NCBI RefSeq assembly: GCF_003989745.1
Contig: NZ_RZGS01000011.1
Coordinates: 1-64,000, forward strand
DNA from: Legionella septentrionalis
Lineage (GTDB): Bacteria > Pseudomonadota > Gammaproteobacteria > Legionellales > Legionellaceae
Length of the DNA: 64,000 bases
Direction of reading: 5' to 3'
Shown here: positions 56,779-64,000 of the stretch, in pieces
Layout: the number at the start of each line of letters is the position of its first letter
Numbering within the stretch: position 1 is the first letter of the stretch
Notes under the pieces: generated by a model
Database searches by the model: none
What the model saw: only the letters and a program-made list of their open reading frames with translations
What the model was told of the DNA's origin: nothing
Program-made: the position numbers and the translations under genes

Positions 56779-57830
56779 ACGACAATCATAAAGAATTGAT
56801 AAGCATTGGTTTGACCATCAGTATTGTTTTACTGGCTTTGTTTATTATTCACCGTTTCATACCATCCATTTTATGGGCAGCCATCATTGCCATTGCTACT
56901 TATCCTTTATATCAGCGCTGGCGCCGGTTGTTTGGCTTAAAGCATAATCTGGCCGCTTTTTTATTTACATCGGTTTTATCTTTGTTGTTAATCATTCCCT
57001 TAAGCTGGCTTGTTACCGTATTGGTTAAGGAATTGCAGTTATTTATTAATTATTTGCAATTAATAAATCGTGAAGGGGGGCAAGCTCCAGCATTTATACG
57101 CGATTTTCCGTTTATAGGCCAAGATTTGGTAATTTATTGGAATGAAAATATTGGTCGTCCAGGCTATGTACGTAATTTTTTATCCAATCTTCATCTGTCG
57201 TTAACACCAGCCAGTTATTATATTAAGCAAATCGGAGTAGGGTTGGCGCATCGCGGGTTTCAACTAGGTTTTACGCTGTTGACTTTATTTTTCTTTTATC
57301 GTGACGGCGACAAAATATTCCAACAAATCAATCATATTGGTGAAACTTGTTTAGGCGGGCGGTGGTTTCGCTATGCGGATAGATTGCCCAATGCCTTACG
57401 CGCCACGGTAAACGGTACCATTGTGGTTGGTATTGGCGTAGGTATTTTAATGGGTGCGTGTTATGTTTTAGTAGGGTTTCCCGCACCAACCCTAACAGGT
57501 TTTATTACCGCATTTGCCGCCATGATTCCTTTCTTGGTGCCGATTGTGTTTGCAATCGTGGCGCTCATTTTATTGGCGAGCGGTAGTATGATTGCCGCCA
57601 TTATTGTCATCGCATGGGGCACTTTTGTAATGTTTGTCGCTGATCATTTTGTTAAGCCTGTACTCATAGGTGGTGCGATTGAATTGCCTTTCCTTGCCGT
57701 ATTGTTTGGTATTTTGGGTGGTGTGGAGACTCTAGGTTTGCTTGGGTTATTTTTAGGTCCCATTGTCATGGTGTTATTTATGACATTGTGGTACGAATCT
57801 CAAGGCGTCGTGCATGCCCGTAGTGAATAA
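56775..57830 (+). CDS. AI-2E family transporter (YdiK/PerM type)
   Basis: The product is 351 residues from a GTG overlapping the pgpA stop (GTGA), with GGGG 6 bp upstream. A longer in-frame TTG start is less likely. It has the eight-helix AI-2E layout: three N-terminal helices, a cytosolic/periplasmic loop (about 80-145), then paired helices with MIPFLVPIVFAIVALILL, DHFVKPVLIGG and LPFLAVLFGILGGVETLGLLGLFLGPIVM, all strongly conserved. Members export small molecules or act as Na+/H+ antiporters. The substrate here is unknown. Confidence 0.92.
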   Translation: MNDNHKELISIGLTISIVLLALFIIHRFIPSILWAAIIAIATYPLYQRWRRLFGLKHNLAAFLFTSVLSLLLIIPLSWLVTVLVKELQLFINYLQLINREGGQAPAFIRDFPFIGQDLVIYWNENIGRPGYVRNFLSNLHLSLTPASYYIKQIGVGLAHRGFQLGFTLLTLFFFYRDGDKIFQQINHIGETCLGGRWFRYADRLPNALRATVNGTIVVGIGVGILMGACYVLVGFPAPTLTGFITAFAAMIPFLVPIVFAIVALILLASGSMIAAIIVIAWGTFVMFVADHFVKPVLIGGAIELPFLAVLFGILGGVETLGLLGLFLGPIVMVLFMTLWYESQGVVHARSE

Positions 57831-57843
57831 AAAGTATTTATAT

Positions 57844-57883
57844 TGTGCAAACAATGTAAAATTATACAATATATTGTTGCACA
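57844..57883. repeat. Inverted repeat upstream of the small orphan gene
   Basis: TGTGCAAACAAT (57844-57855) and ATTGTTGCACA (57873-57883) pair with one bulged base across an AT-rich loop. It lies between the AI-2E stop and the orphan at 57943. With no T tract it looks more like an operator or an mRNA stem than a terminator. Confidence 0.5.
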
Positions 57884-57942
57884 CTTGAATTTTTGCAAAC
57901 CATACCAATTTACTGAATTAATTTATGTAAGGGGGTACGCAA

Positions 57943-58209
57943 GTGAATAAAAATTGGCCTACTAAAAATAAAGACATGCACATTGCACAACTTATTATGG
58001 AAGAGTATGCCAAAGAGCAAGAAACTCAAACATTGGGTTTGTTTGAATTGGTCATTGATCAGGGTGAAAAGCGAATGAATTTTCGCCTGGCTAATTGGGT
58101 CCTTGCTTTAGCCAAACAATTTAATTCCATGTATGGTGCTAACCAGGGTGATTTCGTGACGCGACAAGTTATCAGTTACTGCATTACCCAAGGACAAACC
58201 ATTCACTAG
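57943..58209 (+). CDS. Small soluble protein of unknown function
   Basis: The product is 88 residues from a GTG start with a strong AAGGGGG site 8 bp upstream. I recognise no family. It is mixed alpha/beta in character and has no signal peptide or membrane helix. LFELVIDQGEKRMNFRLANWVLALAKQF and VTRQVISYCITQGQ look like amphipathic helices. The strong ribosome site and an inverted repeat upstream suggest an expressed, perhaps regulated gene. The 131 bp after it hold only a weak 5-bp hairpin. Confidence 0.65.
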   Translation: MNKNWPTKNKDMHIAQLIMEEYAKEQETQTLGLFELVIDQGEKRMNFRLANWVLALAKQFNSMYGANQGDFVTRQVISYCITQGQTIH

Positions 58210-58340
58210 ACCGGCAGTTTAACGTCTAACTCATGGCTGCGGTTACATGAAGCTGGCAAACATTATTTTTTACATACCCGCCTCAGTATTCATTTTTCCT
58301 GAATTGCTTTGCCCCGGCCAGCTTAGCCTTGAGGGCTATA

Positions 58341-59084
58341 TTAAAACGCTTGTAAATACATGTTGTAATCTTTTTTGAAGTCAGGGCTATTTTGGTATTG
58401 CAGTAAAGCCTGATTAATGGATTGCAGCAAAGGCATGTCATCTTTGCCAATGCCAATCCCCAAGCCTAAGCCATAAGGGATTGGTTCACCCAATATTTTT
58501 AAACTGCTATGAGCTTGCCAATATTGCGCGGAAGGCGCGTCAAGCAAGGCAAAATCAATATCTTCATTCGCTAAAGCTTCAATAATGTCTTCCTCATACT
58601 GAAAGGTTACCACTTCGGGATTATTAATTCCCATGTGGGTGATTTCGCTGGTAAACACGGTGCCCGCTTCCACGCCAATCCGTTTATTGTTTAGAGTCTT
58701 GATGCTGAATTCTTGTCCGTTTAATTTACTCGTATCCCCCATAAATAAAGCTTTGCTGGGCAAGTAAGGTAATGAAAAATTAACTAGGGCGGCGCGTTCG
58801 GCAGTAATGCCGATAGAGCCCACCGCCACATCTGCTTCCTTGTTCACCACTGCATTGAGGAGTTGGTTAAAACTCATTACGCGAAACTGGCATTCTCGCT
58901 CTAATATTTTACATATTGCATTCATCATTGCCACATCGAATCCAAATAATTGCTCATGCGCTCCCTGCATGACGAATGGGGGTGAAAACCGGTTAAGCGC
59001 CACGCGCAAAGGAGGGTTTTGGGCGAAAGAAACGGTACAAGCCAGAGCAGTGAGAAGAAAAATGATAAGTTTGAGTTGTTTCAT
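58341..59084 (-). CDS. Periplasmic amino-acid-binding protein (SBP family 3)
   Basis: The product is 247 residues. A signal peptide (1-21, ending SFA) is followed by the bilobed SBP_bac_3 fold: LRVALNRFSPPFVM, FGFDVAMMNAICKILE, DVAVGSIGITAERAALVNFSLPYL and the hinge/binding stretch RIGVEAGTVF. These resemble glutamine/arginine-type binding proteins. No permease or ATPase gene is next to it, so it is an orphan component or a sensor. It is divergent from glnE across 197 bp, which contain AT-rich sequence and no clear promoter. Confidence 0.9.
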   Translation of the reverse strand: MKQLKLIIFLLTALACTVSFAQNPPLRVALNRFSPPFVMQGAHEQLFGFDVAMMNAICKILERECQFRVMSFNQLLNAVVNKEADVAVGSIGITAERAALVNFSLPYLPSKALFMGDTSKLNGQEFSIKTLNNKRIGVEAGTVFTSEITHMGINNPEVVTFQYEEDIIEALANEDIDFALLDAPSAQYWQAHSSLKILGEPIPYGLGLGIGIGKDDMPLLQSINQALLQYQNSPDFKKDYNMYLQAF

Positions 59085-59281
59085 GCAATTACCTTTTCAA
59101 AGCAGGACAAAAATGATTATTGCTTTCAGTATATATATAATCCATTGACTTTGTAATTAACACCTGTAGTGTAATTTATAAAATCCAAACAGATACGATG
59201 AAGAAGTGCTTTATTCTTGCTGAGATATAGTATGTAGTATATTGAATATCCACTCGCTCATTCTGGATTCTGAACGTTTAA

Positions 59282-62008
59282 ATGACAATTTATAAATCTG
59301 CAAACTTCTTTGCTGTAAAAGATAATTTATTTTATAAATACTTTGCCGATCTGCTGCATCCATTGCTTCCTGCTGCAAAACACCTCCTTTATGTGAGTAA
59401 CTATGCTTGTCGGCAGGTGGCTAATTTACAAGCTTTACTGCAAGAAGATGATTGCAGCATGGCTTTTGCCAAAAAAGATTATGAGAAATTACTAACCGTT
59501 GTTTCCTTGGATTTGCCGCATCATGCATTTGCAAGCCAAATCCGACAATTTCGCCATCGTCAATTATTGCGTTTATTTTTGCGTGAATTGGCAAATTTAG
59601 CTACTACGCAGCAGACTATGGCTGCATGGTCAGACTGCGCTGATACGCTTATCCTGTATACCTTAACTTACTGTAAGCAGCAGTTATCCCATAAATATGG
59701 CACGCCCAGGCATGAAAACGGCGATGAAGCAGAACTTTATATTTTGGCCATGGGAAAATTGGGGGGGCGGGAACTTAATTTTTCTTCCGATGTGGATTTA
59801 ATTTTTGCTTTTTCTGCAGCAGGATGCACAGACGGTGCTGAAAGGATTAGTAACCAGCAATATTACACTAAGGTGGCCCAGCTATTTACCCAATTGATGC
59901 AAACCATGACTGCAGATGGCTTTGTCTTTCGTATCGATTTACGCTTGCGCCCAAACGGGGATAGTGGGCCGCTAGTACAAAGCCTGGAAGCTCTTGAAAC
60001 TTACTATCAGGAGCAAGGCCGGGATTGGGAACGTTACGCTATGGTGAAAGCCAGACTCATTGGCCAGCAAAAGGTTTGGTTTACTCGCCTAATCAAACCG
60101 TTTGTCTATCGGCGTTATGTTGATTTCAGCGTGATTGAATCGTTGCGCAGCATGAAGGCTATGATCGAGAGAGAAGTGCAGCTTAATTCCATGCTTGATG
60201 ACATTAAGCGCGGCCGTGGCGGTATTCGTGAAATTGAATTCATTATCCAATGTTTTCAATTAATTCGCGGCGGGCGGTTACCGCAAATTCAAAAAGAAAA
60301 TGCTCTGGAAGCACTGCAAGCGTTAAAACAGGAGAGGTTGCTCGCTCATACAGATGTTTTGCAGCAAGCTTATTTATTTTTAAGACAATTGGAAAACACA
60401 TTACAAATACATGGCGATCAACAAACTCATTCTCTCCCGCAAGATGAGCTGGTGCGTATGCAAATAGCCATGGCGATGAGTTATGAGCGTTGGGAAGATT
60501 TGCTTGAGAAATTGCAGCAATATCGGCGCATTGTCAGCCACGCATTCCATGGTGTGCTTGGGAAAGCAGACGTATATGAAAATGAAAAGCGTCTCTTGTT
60601 TAATCAATTAACCAGTTTGTGGCAAGGTCATGTGGAACCAGGTATGGCTGTTAATTTGCTTGCAAGTTTAGGGTTTAAGGAAGCGGAGCGTTGCTATCAA
60701 ATTATTTATGCTTTCCGGCATGCGCCGCGCTGTCGCAGATTGTCGCAAGCCAGCCGTTTGCGTTTAGACCGCTTTATGGTTTTGCTGCTAAGCGAATTAG
60801 CTAAATTACAAAATACAGATGCCGTTTTATTGCAAGTTATCCGCTTGCTTGAAAGCATCGTCTCACGGAGTGCCTATTTGGCCTTGTTGGCTGAAAAGCC
60901 GAATGTATTGCAAGAATTGCTGCATTGGTTTGCCACCAGCCCCTTTATTACATCCCTCTTAGTCGAGCAACCTTTTTTATTGGAGGTATTAGTCGATCAA
61001 GATGACAGCTGGCAGCCTGCAAACAAGGAAGAATTACGAAAATCTTTGCAGGCACGCTTGACGCATTGTGTCGGACGTGAAGAATACAATGAAATTTTGC
61101 GTCAATTTAAACTCATGTGCTGGTTGTTGGCAGCCCGCTCAGAATTATCCGGGCATTGTGATTCAGTGCGAATTGGCCGTTTTTTAGCGGATGTTGCCGA
61201 AGTAATCATCAATGAAGTATTGGCCAATGCCTGTACTGCTCTGGCAGAACGCTATCCCGAAATTGAAAAAATTAAATCCAATTTTGCCATCATTGCTTAT
61301 GGAAAATTAGGTAGTCAAGAGATGAATTATGATTCGGATGTGGATTTGGTCTTCTTACATGCAGCCGAGCGCGCAGAGGAAAGTCTTGTCACCCGTTTAA
61401 CCCAAAAAATATTGCATATGCTGACCATGCGTGCCCAGGCAGGTGTCTTGTATGCTGTGGATACGCGTCTACGTCCTTCAGGCGCGAGTGGGCTTTTGGT
61501 GAGCCACATCGATGCTTTCATTCAATATCAATACCACAGTGCCTGGACTTGGGAGCACCAAGCTTTGTTGCGGGCGCGCATTTTATGTGGAAATACGCAG
61601 CTGCACACCGCATTTAATCAATTAAAAAAAGATGTTTTATTTTTGCCTAGAGATAGGGCGATACTGGCAAAAGATATAAAAGAAATGCGGCTAAAGATTA
61701 GCAAAAACAATGAGGACAAGGTAAAGCCCGCAGCAGGGGAACTCATTGATCTAGAATTTTTGATTCAATTTTTAATGTTAGCTTACCCGGCAGAAGAGTT
61801 TGTTTTCTGCACACACAACCTGGAGCAATTAACTAAACTTTATAGGCAAAAAATATTAAGCAAGCTGCAATTTACACAATTGGCCAAGGCATACAATGAT
61901 TGCCATCAAATTTTGCATTTTTATTTGTTGCAACCAAATTTCCTAAGCGTTGCGAAATTTCCTAAACAGATAAAAGAAATTAGTGAGGAATTTTTGCTCA
62001 ACAAGTAA
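59282..62008 (+). CDS. glnE: Glutamine synthetase adenylyltransferase/adenylyl-removing enzyme
   Basis: This bifunctional enzyme controls glutamine synthetase by reversible AMP addition in response to PII. The product is 908 residues (E. coli 946). The N-terminal removase domain has GKLGGRELNFSSDVDLIFAF and RIDLRLRPNGDSGPL. The C-terminal transferase domain has GKLGSQEMNYDSDVDLVFLH and VDTRLRPSGASGLLVSH. Both nucleotidyltransferase D-x-D sites are intact. No clear ribosome site precedes the ATG. The C-terminal portion after about residue 800 is somewhat shortened. Confidence 0.97.
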   Translation: MTIYKSANFFAVKDNLFYKYFADLLHPLLPAAKHLLYVSNYACRQVANLQALLQEDDCSMAFAKKDYEKLLTVVSLDLPHHAFASQIRQFRHRQLLRLFLRELANLATTQQTMAAWSDCADTLILYTLTYCKQQLSHKYGTPRHENGDEAELYILAMGKLGGRELNFSSDVDLIFAFSAAGCTDGAERISNQQYYTKVAQLFTQLMQTMTADGFVFRIDLRLRPNGDSGPLVQSLEALETYYQEQGRDWERYAMVKARLIGQQKVWFTRLIKPFVYRRYVDFSVIESLRSMKAMIEREVQLNSMLDDIKRGRGGIREIEFIIQCFQLIRGGRLPQIQKENALEALQALKQERLLAHTDVLQQAYLFLRQLENTLQIHGDQQTHSLPQDELVRMQIAMAMSYERWEDLLEKLQQYRRIVSHAFHGVLGKADVYENEKRLLFNQLTSLWQGHVEPGMAVNLLASLGFKEAERCYQIIYAFRHAPRCRRLSQASRLRLDRFMVLLLSELAKLQNTDAVLLQVIRLLESIVSRSAYLALLAEKPNVLQELLHWFATSPFITSLLVEQPFLLEVLVDQDDSWQPANKEELRKSLQARLTHCVGREEYNEILRQFKLMCWLLAARSELSGHCDSVRIGRFLADVAEVIINEVLANACTALAERYPEIEKIKSNFAIIAYGKLGSQEMNYDSDVDLVFLHAAERAEESLVTRLTQKILHMLTMRAQAGVLYAVDTRLRPSGASGLLVSHIDAFIQYQYHSAWTWEHQALLRARILCGNTQLHTAFNQLKKDVLFLPRDRAILAKDIKEMRLKISKNNEDKVKPAAGELIDLEFLIQFLMLAYPAEEFVFCTHNLEQLTKLYRQKILSKLQFTQLAKAYNDCHQILHFYLLQPNFLSVAKFPKQIKEISEEFLLNK

Positions 62009-62077
62009 TTGCTTTATTATTGCTATATTTGTGTAATTTTATTACAATATGGTTAGTGGATTTTACCTGAGTTGATT

Positions 62078-63145
62078 ATGCCGACACCGACCGCTTCGAT
62101 TGAGAAATCCAGAAACGTTAATTATGCCGGGCTGTTTGTTTTAATAGAAAAAATAAAAAAACATGGCGATGTGTTGAAGACCGAAGGCGATGATGACAAA
62201 GCCAGAGCTTTATGTGATTTGGCATCTGATTTGGAACAAACCGTTGAAAAATATCGATTTAAACCAATAACCAAAGGTACAAAAAAAGAATTGTTGGCAG
62301 ACATTGACCTTGACATCAGAATTCATTTACAAAACTCTCCGATAATAACAAAACATCGTCATTGGTCGACTTGGATAGGCTTGCTGATTGCTAATACAGC
62401 TTTTGCCTTAGTAACCGGTATAATTATTGGACCTATGGTTAAATGGTGGTTCACAGGATCCCCTTGGTTTTGGGCCAAAACCACTTCAGAAAAATTAATT
62501 GATGCCGTAAAAGAAGAAGTTCTCGAGCTAAACCAGCTAAGTTGTCTACCCTCGGAAGTGAATGAATTGATTGGCTCTTTTGCTGATGCACCATCTTGTC
62601 TTAATTTGGCACTGACTTCTCATCAGGCGCAGAATGTATTGCGTGTTTTAACCACTAAAAAAAATGAATATAAAGAATTTTCAGAAAAAGCCAAAGAATT
62701 CACGGCCGCCATTACAACGATGCAAACTAGTTCTTTTGTTTTCAAGCTAAAACAAGCTAAGGAAACATTTCAACAATTGGAACCTGAGATAAAGAAAAAC
62801 TGGCACTGGGTAAAGGGTAAAGATGCCCTCGCTATAGCGCGCTATTATGCACAATTTATAGATGCCGATGCCGAGACTTTTTTTTGGACAAAAATAGCAG
62901 CAGACAAGAGAGTCCCGATGGCCTTATTCAACATGGGTACGTATCATAATGAGGGCCGTAGAACAGCTGTAAAATCAGTGGAAATCGCAGCGGATTATTT
63001 CCTGAGAATTGCGGATACAAAAGATGAAGAAGCGGCAGTGGCACTTAGGAAGTATTTGCAAAGGGACCAGGAGATGGCCAAGGTCATGCAGCAAAAATCC
63101 ACTGCCGAAGAAGATACGAAGCCAAGTTCTTACAGTTTACGATAA
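62078..63145 (+). CDS. Orphan membrane protein with a Sel1-like region; effector candidate
   Basis: The product is 355 residues from the ATG at 62078 (a TTG two codons upstream is possible). A helical N-terminal domain (about 1-90) is followed by one membrane segment (about 95-120, WIGLLIANTAFALVTGIIIG), a coiled-coil-like stretch (about 190-235) and a C-terminal region (about 245-330). That last region, with ALAIARYYAQFIDADAETFFWTKIAAD and ALFNMGTYHNEG, resembles degenerate Sel1/TPR repeats. The C-terminus carries STAEEDTKPSSYSLR, an acidic patch before a polar end, compatible with a Dot/Icm signal (inference). I recognise no specific family. It is convergent with rimO, 27 bp apart. Confidence 0.65.
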   Translation: MPTPTASIEKSRNVNYAGLFVLIEKIKKHGDVLKTEGDDDKARALCDLASDLEQTVEKYRFKPITKGTKKELLADIDLDIRIHLQNSPIITKHRHWSTWIGLLIANTAFALVTGIIIGPMVKWWFTGSPWFWAKTTSEKLIDAVKEEVLELNQLSCLPSEVNELIGSFADAPSCLNLALTSHQAQNVLRVLTTKKNEYKEFSEKAKEFTAAITTMQTSSFVFKLKQAKETFQQLEPEIKKNWHWVKGKDALAIARYYAQFIDADAETFFWTKIAADKRVPMALFNMGTYHNEGRRTAVKSVEIAADYFLRIADTKDEEAAVALRKYLQRDQEMAKVMQQKSTAEEDTKPSSYSLR

Positions 63146-63172
63146 TTTCGCTGCACAACTGCCGTACAAATT

Positions 63173-64000
63173 TTATGGCTTAAACTCCGCGTATAAATCA
63201 TAAGCATCGCTAGCGGTGATGATGACATTTCTAAATGTACCGGTTTTTGCATCTGGATGATGCGGTAGAAAAACCAGCCCGTCAATTTCAGGTGCATCGC
63301 TGACACTGCGTGCAACGACGTGTTCTTTGGTAATTTCATCAATCAATACGGTTTGTTCTGTGCCGACTTTAGCTGCCAATTTTTTGCGGCTGATTTCAGC
63401 CTGGACTTGCATGAAACGGTGATAGCGCTCTTCTTTCACTTCTGCCGGTACAGAATTAGCCAATTCATTGGCCTTGGCGCCTTCTACAGGTGAGTATTGA
63501 AAGCAGCCTACCCGATCCAGCTGGGCGTCTTGCAAAAATTGCAACAATTCTGCAAATTCTTCTTCAGTTTCACCTGGAAAACCCACTATAAAAGTTGAGC
63601 GTATGGTGAGGTCAGGACAAATTTCCCGCCAGGAAGCAATGCGCGCCAATGTATTTTCACTGCTGGCCGGACGCTTCATGGCTTTCAGCACTCTGGAATT
63701 TGCATGCTGTAGGGGAATATCCAAATAAGGCAAAATTAAACCATCGCGCATCAAAGGGATGATTTCATCGACATGCGGATAAGGATAAACATAATGCAAG
63801 CGCACCCAGATTCCAAGTTCGCCCAGTTGCTCGCATAAATCATAAAAACGTGTATTAATCGTTTTATTTTGCCAGCTAACGGCTTCATAACGCGTGTCTA
63901 CACCATAGGCGCTGGTATCTTGCGAAATAACTAAAATTTCTTTTACCCCCGCATCCTTTAAGCGTTTTGCCTCACTTAAAACTTGGGTAATAGGGTAGCT
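63173..64000 (-). CDS. rimO: Ribosomal protein S12 methylthiotransferase RimO, N-terminus beyond the window
   Basis: The frame stays open from the stop at 63173 to the right edge and gives 275 C-terminal residues of an enzyme normally about 440 long. The radical-SAM part shows [49 protein letters not shown] and [15 protein letters not shown]. The TRAM domain (about the last 65 residues, [11 protein letters not shown]) follows. [19 protein letters not shown], with the RimO pattern in place of the MiaB one, supports RimO over MiaB. It modifies Asp88 of S12. The cluster-binding Cys motifs lie outside the window. Confidence 0.95.
   Translation of the reverse strand, partial: SYPITQVLSEAKRLKDAGVKEILVISQDTSAYGVDTRYEAVSWQNKTINTRFYDLCEQLGELGIWVRLHYVYPYPHVDEIIPLMRDGLILPYLDIPLQHANSRVLKAMKRPASSENTLARIASWREICPDLTIRSTFIVGFPGETEEEFAELLQFLQDAQLDRVGCFQYSPVEGAKANELANSVPAEVKEERYHRFMQVQAEISRKKLAAKVGTEQTVLIDEITKEHVVARSVSDAPEIDGLVFLPHHPDAKTGTFRNVIITASDAYDLYAEFKP

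Overview
The window looks like a chromosomal segment of a gammaproteobacterium of the order Legionellales (Legionella/Aquicella/Coxiella-like). This is inferred from protein families read by eye: a Legionella-type major outer membrane protein, a secreted DotI/IcmL-domain protein, a Legionella-style YkuD lipoprotein, a DUF1566/Lcl-type surface protein, and several orphan proteins with acidic C-termini like those of Dot/Icm effectors. The housekeeping genes (mutS, obgE, pcm-tolC, glyA-nrdR-nusB-thiL-pgpA, glnE, rimO) are standard gammaproteobacterial types. Base composition is moderate to AT-rich. I saw no rRNA, tRNA, CRISPR array, prophage or intact insertion sequence.

Layout. 1-12.3 kb: a possible CDS tail at the left edge, mutS (-), a small lipoprotein, an MscS channel, a YdjM-like membrane hydrolase and a CinA-like protein (+). 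CinA runs 54 bp into the 3' end of the oppositely oriented rplU-rpmA-obgE group. Then come rplY, pth, ychF and a fused oligopeptide ABC ATPase (+). 12.3-20.6 kb: a glycine-zipper orphan protein, a CysZ/EI24 membrane protein, a 173-bp MITE-like element with a 10-bp target duplication, proS with a two-hairpin leader, a SulP transporter-carbonic anhydrase fusion, and ttcA. 20.7-25.4 kb: tolC, pcm, the DUF1566 surface protein and the Legionella-type OMP, all on minus.

25.5-32.9 kb (+): kbl-tdh (threonine to glycine), ettA, an L,D-transpeptidase lipoprotein, a short TPR protein and a Cache-HAMP class III nucleotide cyclase. 32.9-42.5 kb: a FadL-family porin broken by a frameshift at a G6 run, the secreted IcmL-like protein, hutG, a guanidine-II riboswitch driving a Gdx/SugE guanidinium exporter, an orphan protein, an SDR, hutI, a DUF3298-type protein and an OPT transporter. 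42.5-51.4 kb: valS (-), a hipBA-like module preceded by three evenly spaced palindromes, and an RND pump with its fusion protein (-). 51.6-64 kb: small secreted proteins and lipoproteins (one histidine-rich), glyA-nrdR-nusB-thiL-pgpA, an AI-2E family permease, a small orphan, a solute-binding protein, glnE, a Sel1-like orphan membrane protein and the C-terminal part of rimO.

The most notable observations are the riboswitch-exporter pair, the MITE with its nested hairpin, the regularly spaced hipBA operators, the homopolymer frameshift in the porin, the signal-peptide form of IcmL, and the glycine-zipper orphan. All family assignments come from motif reading without database searches.
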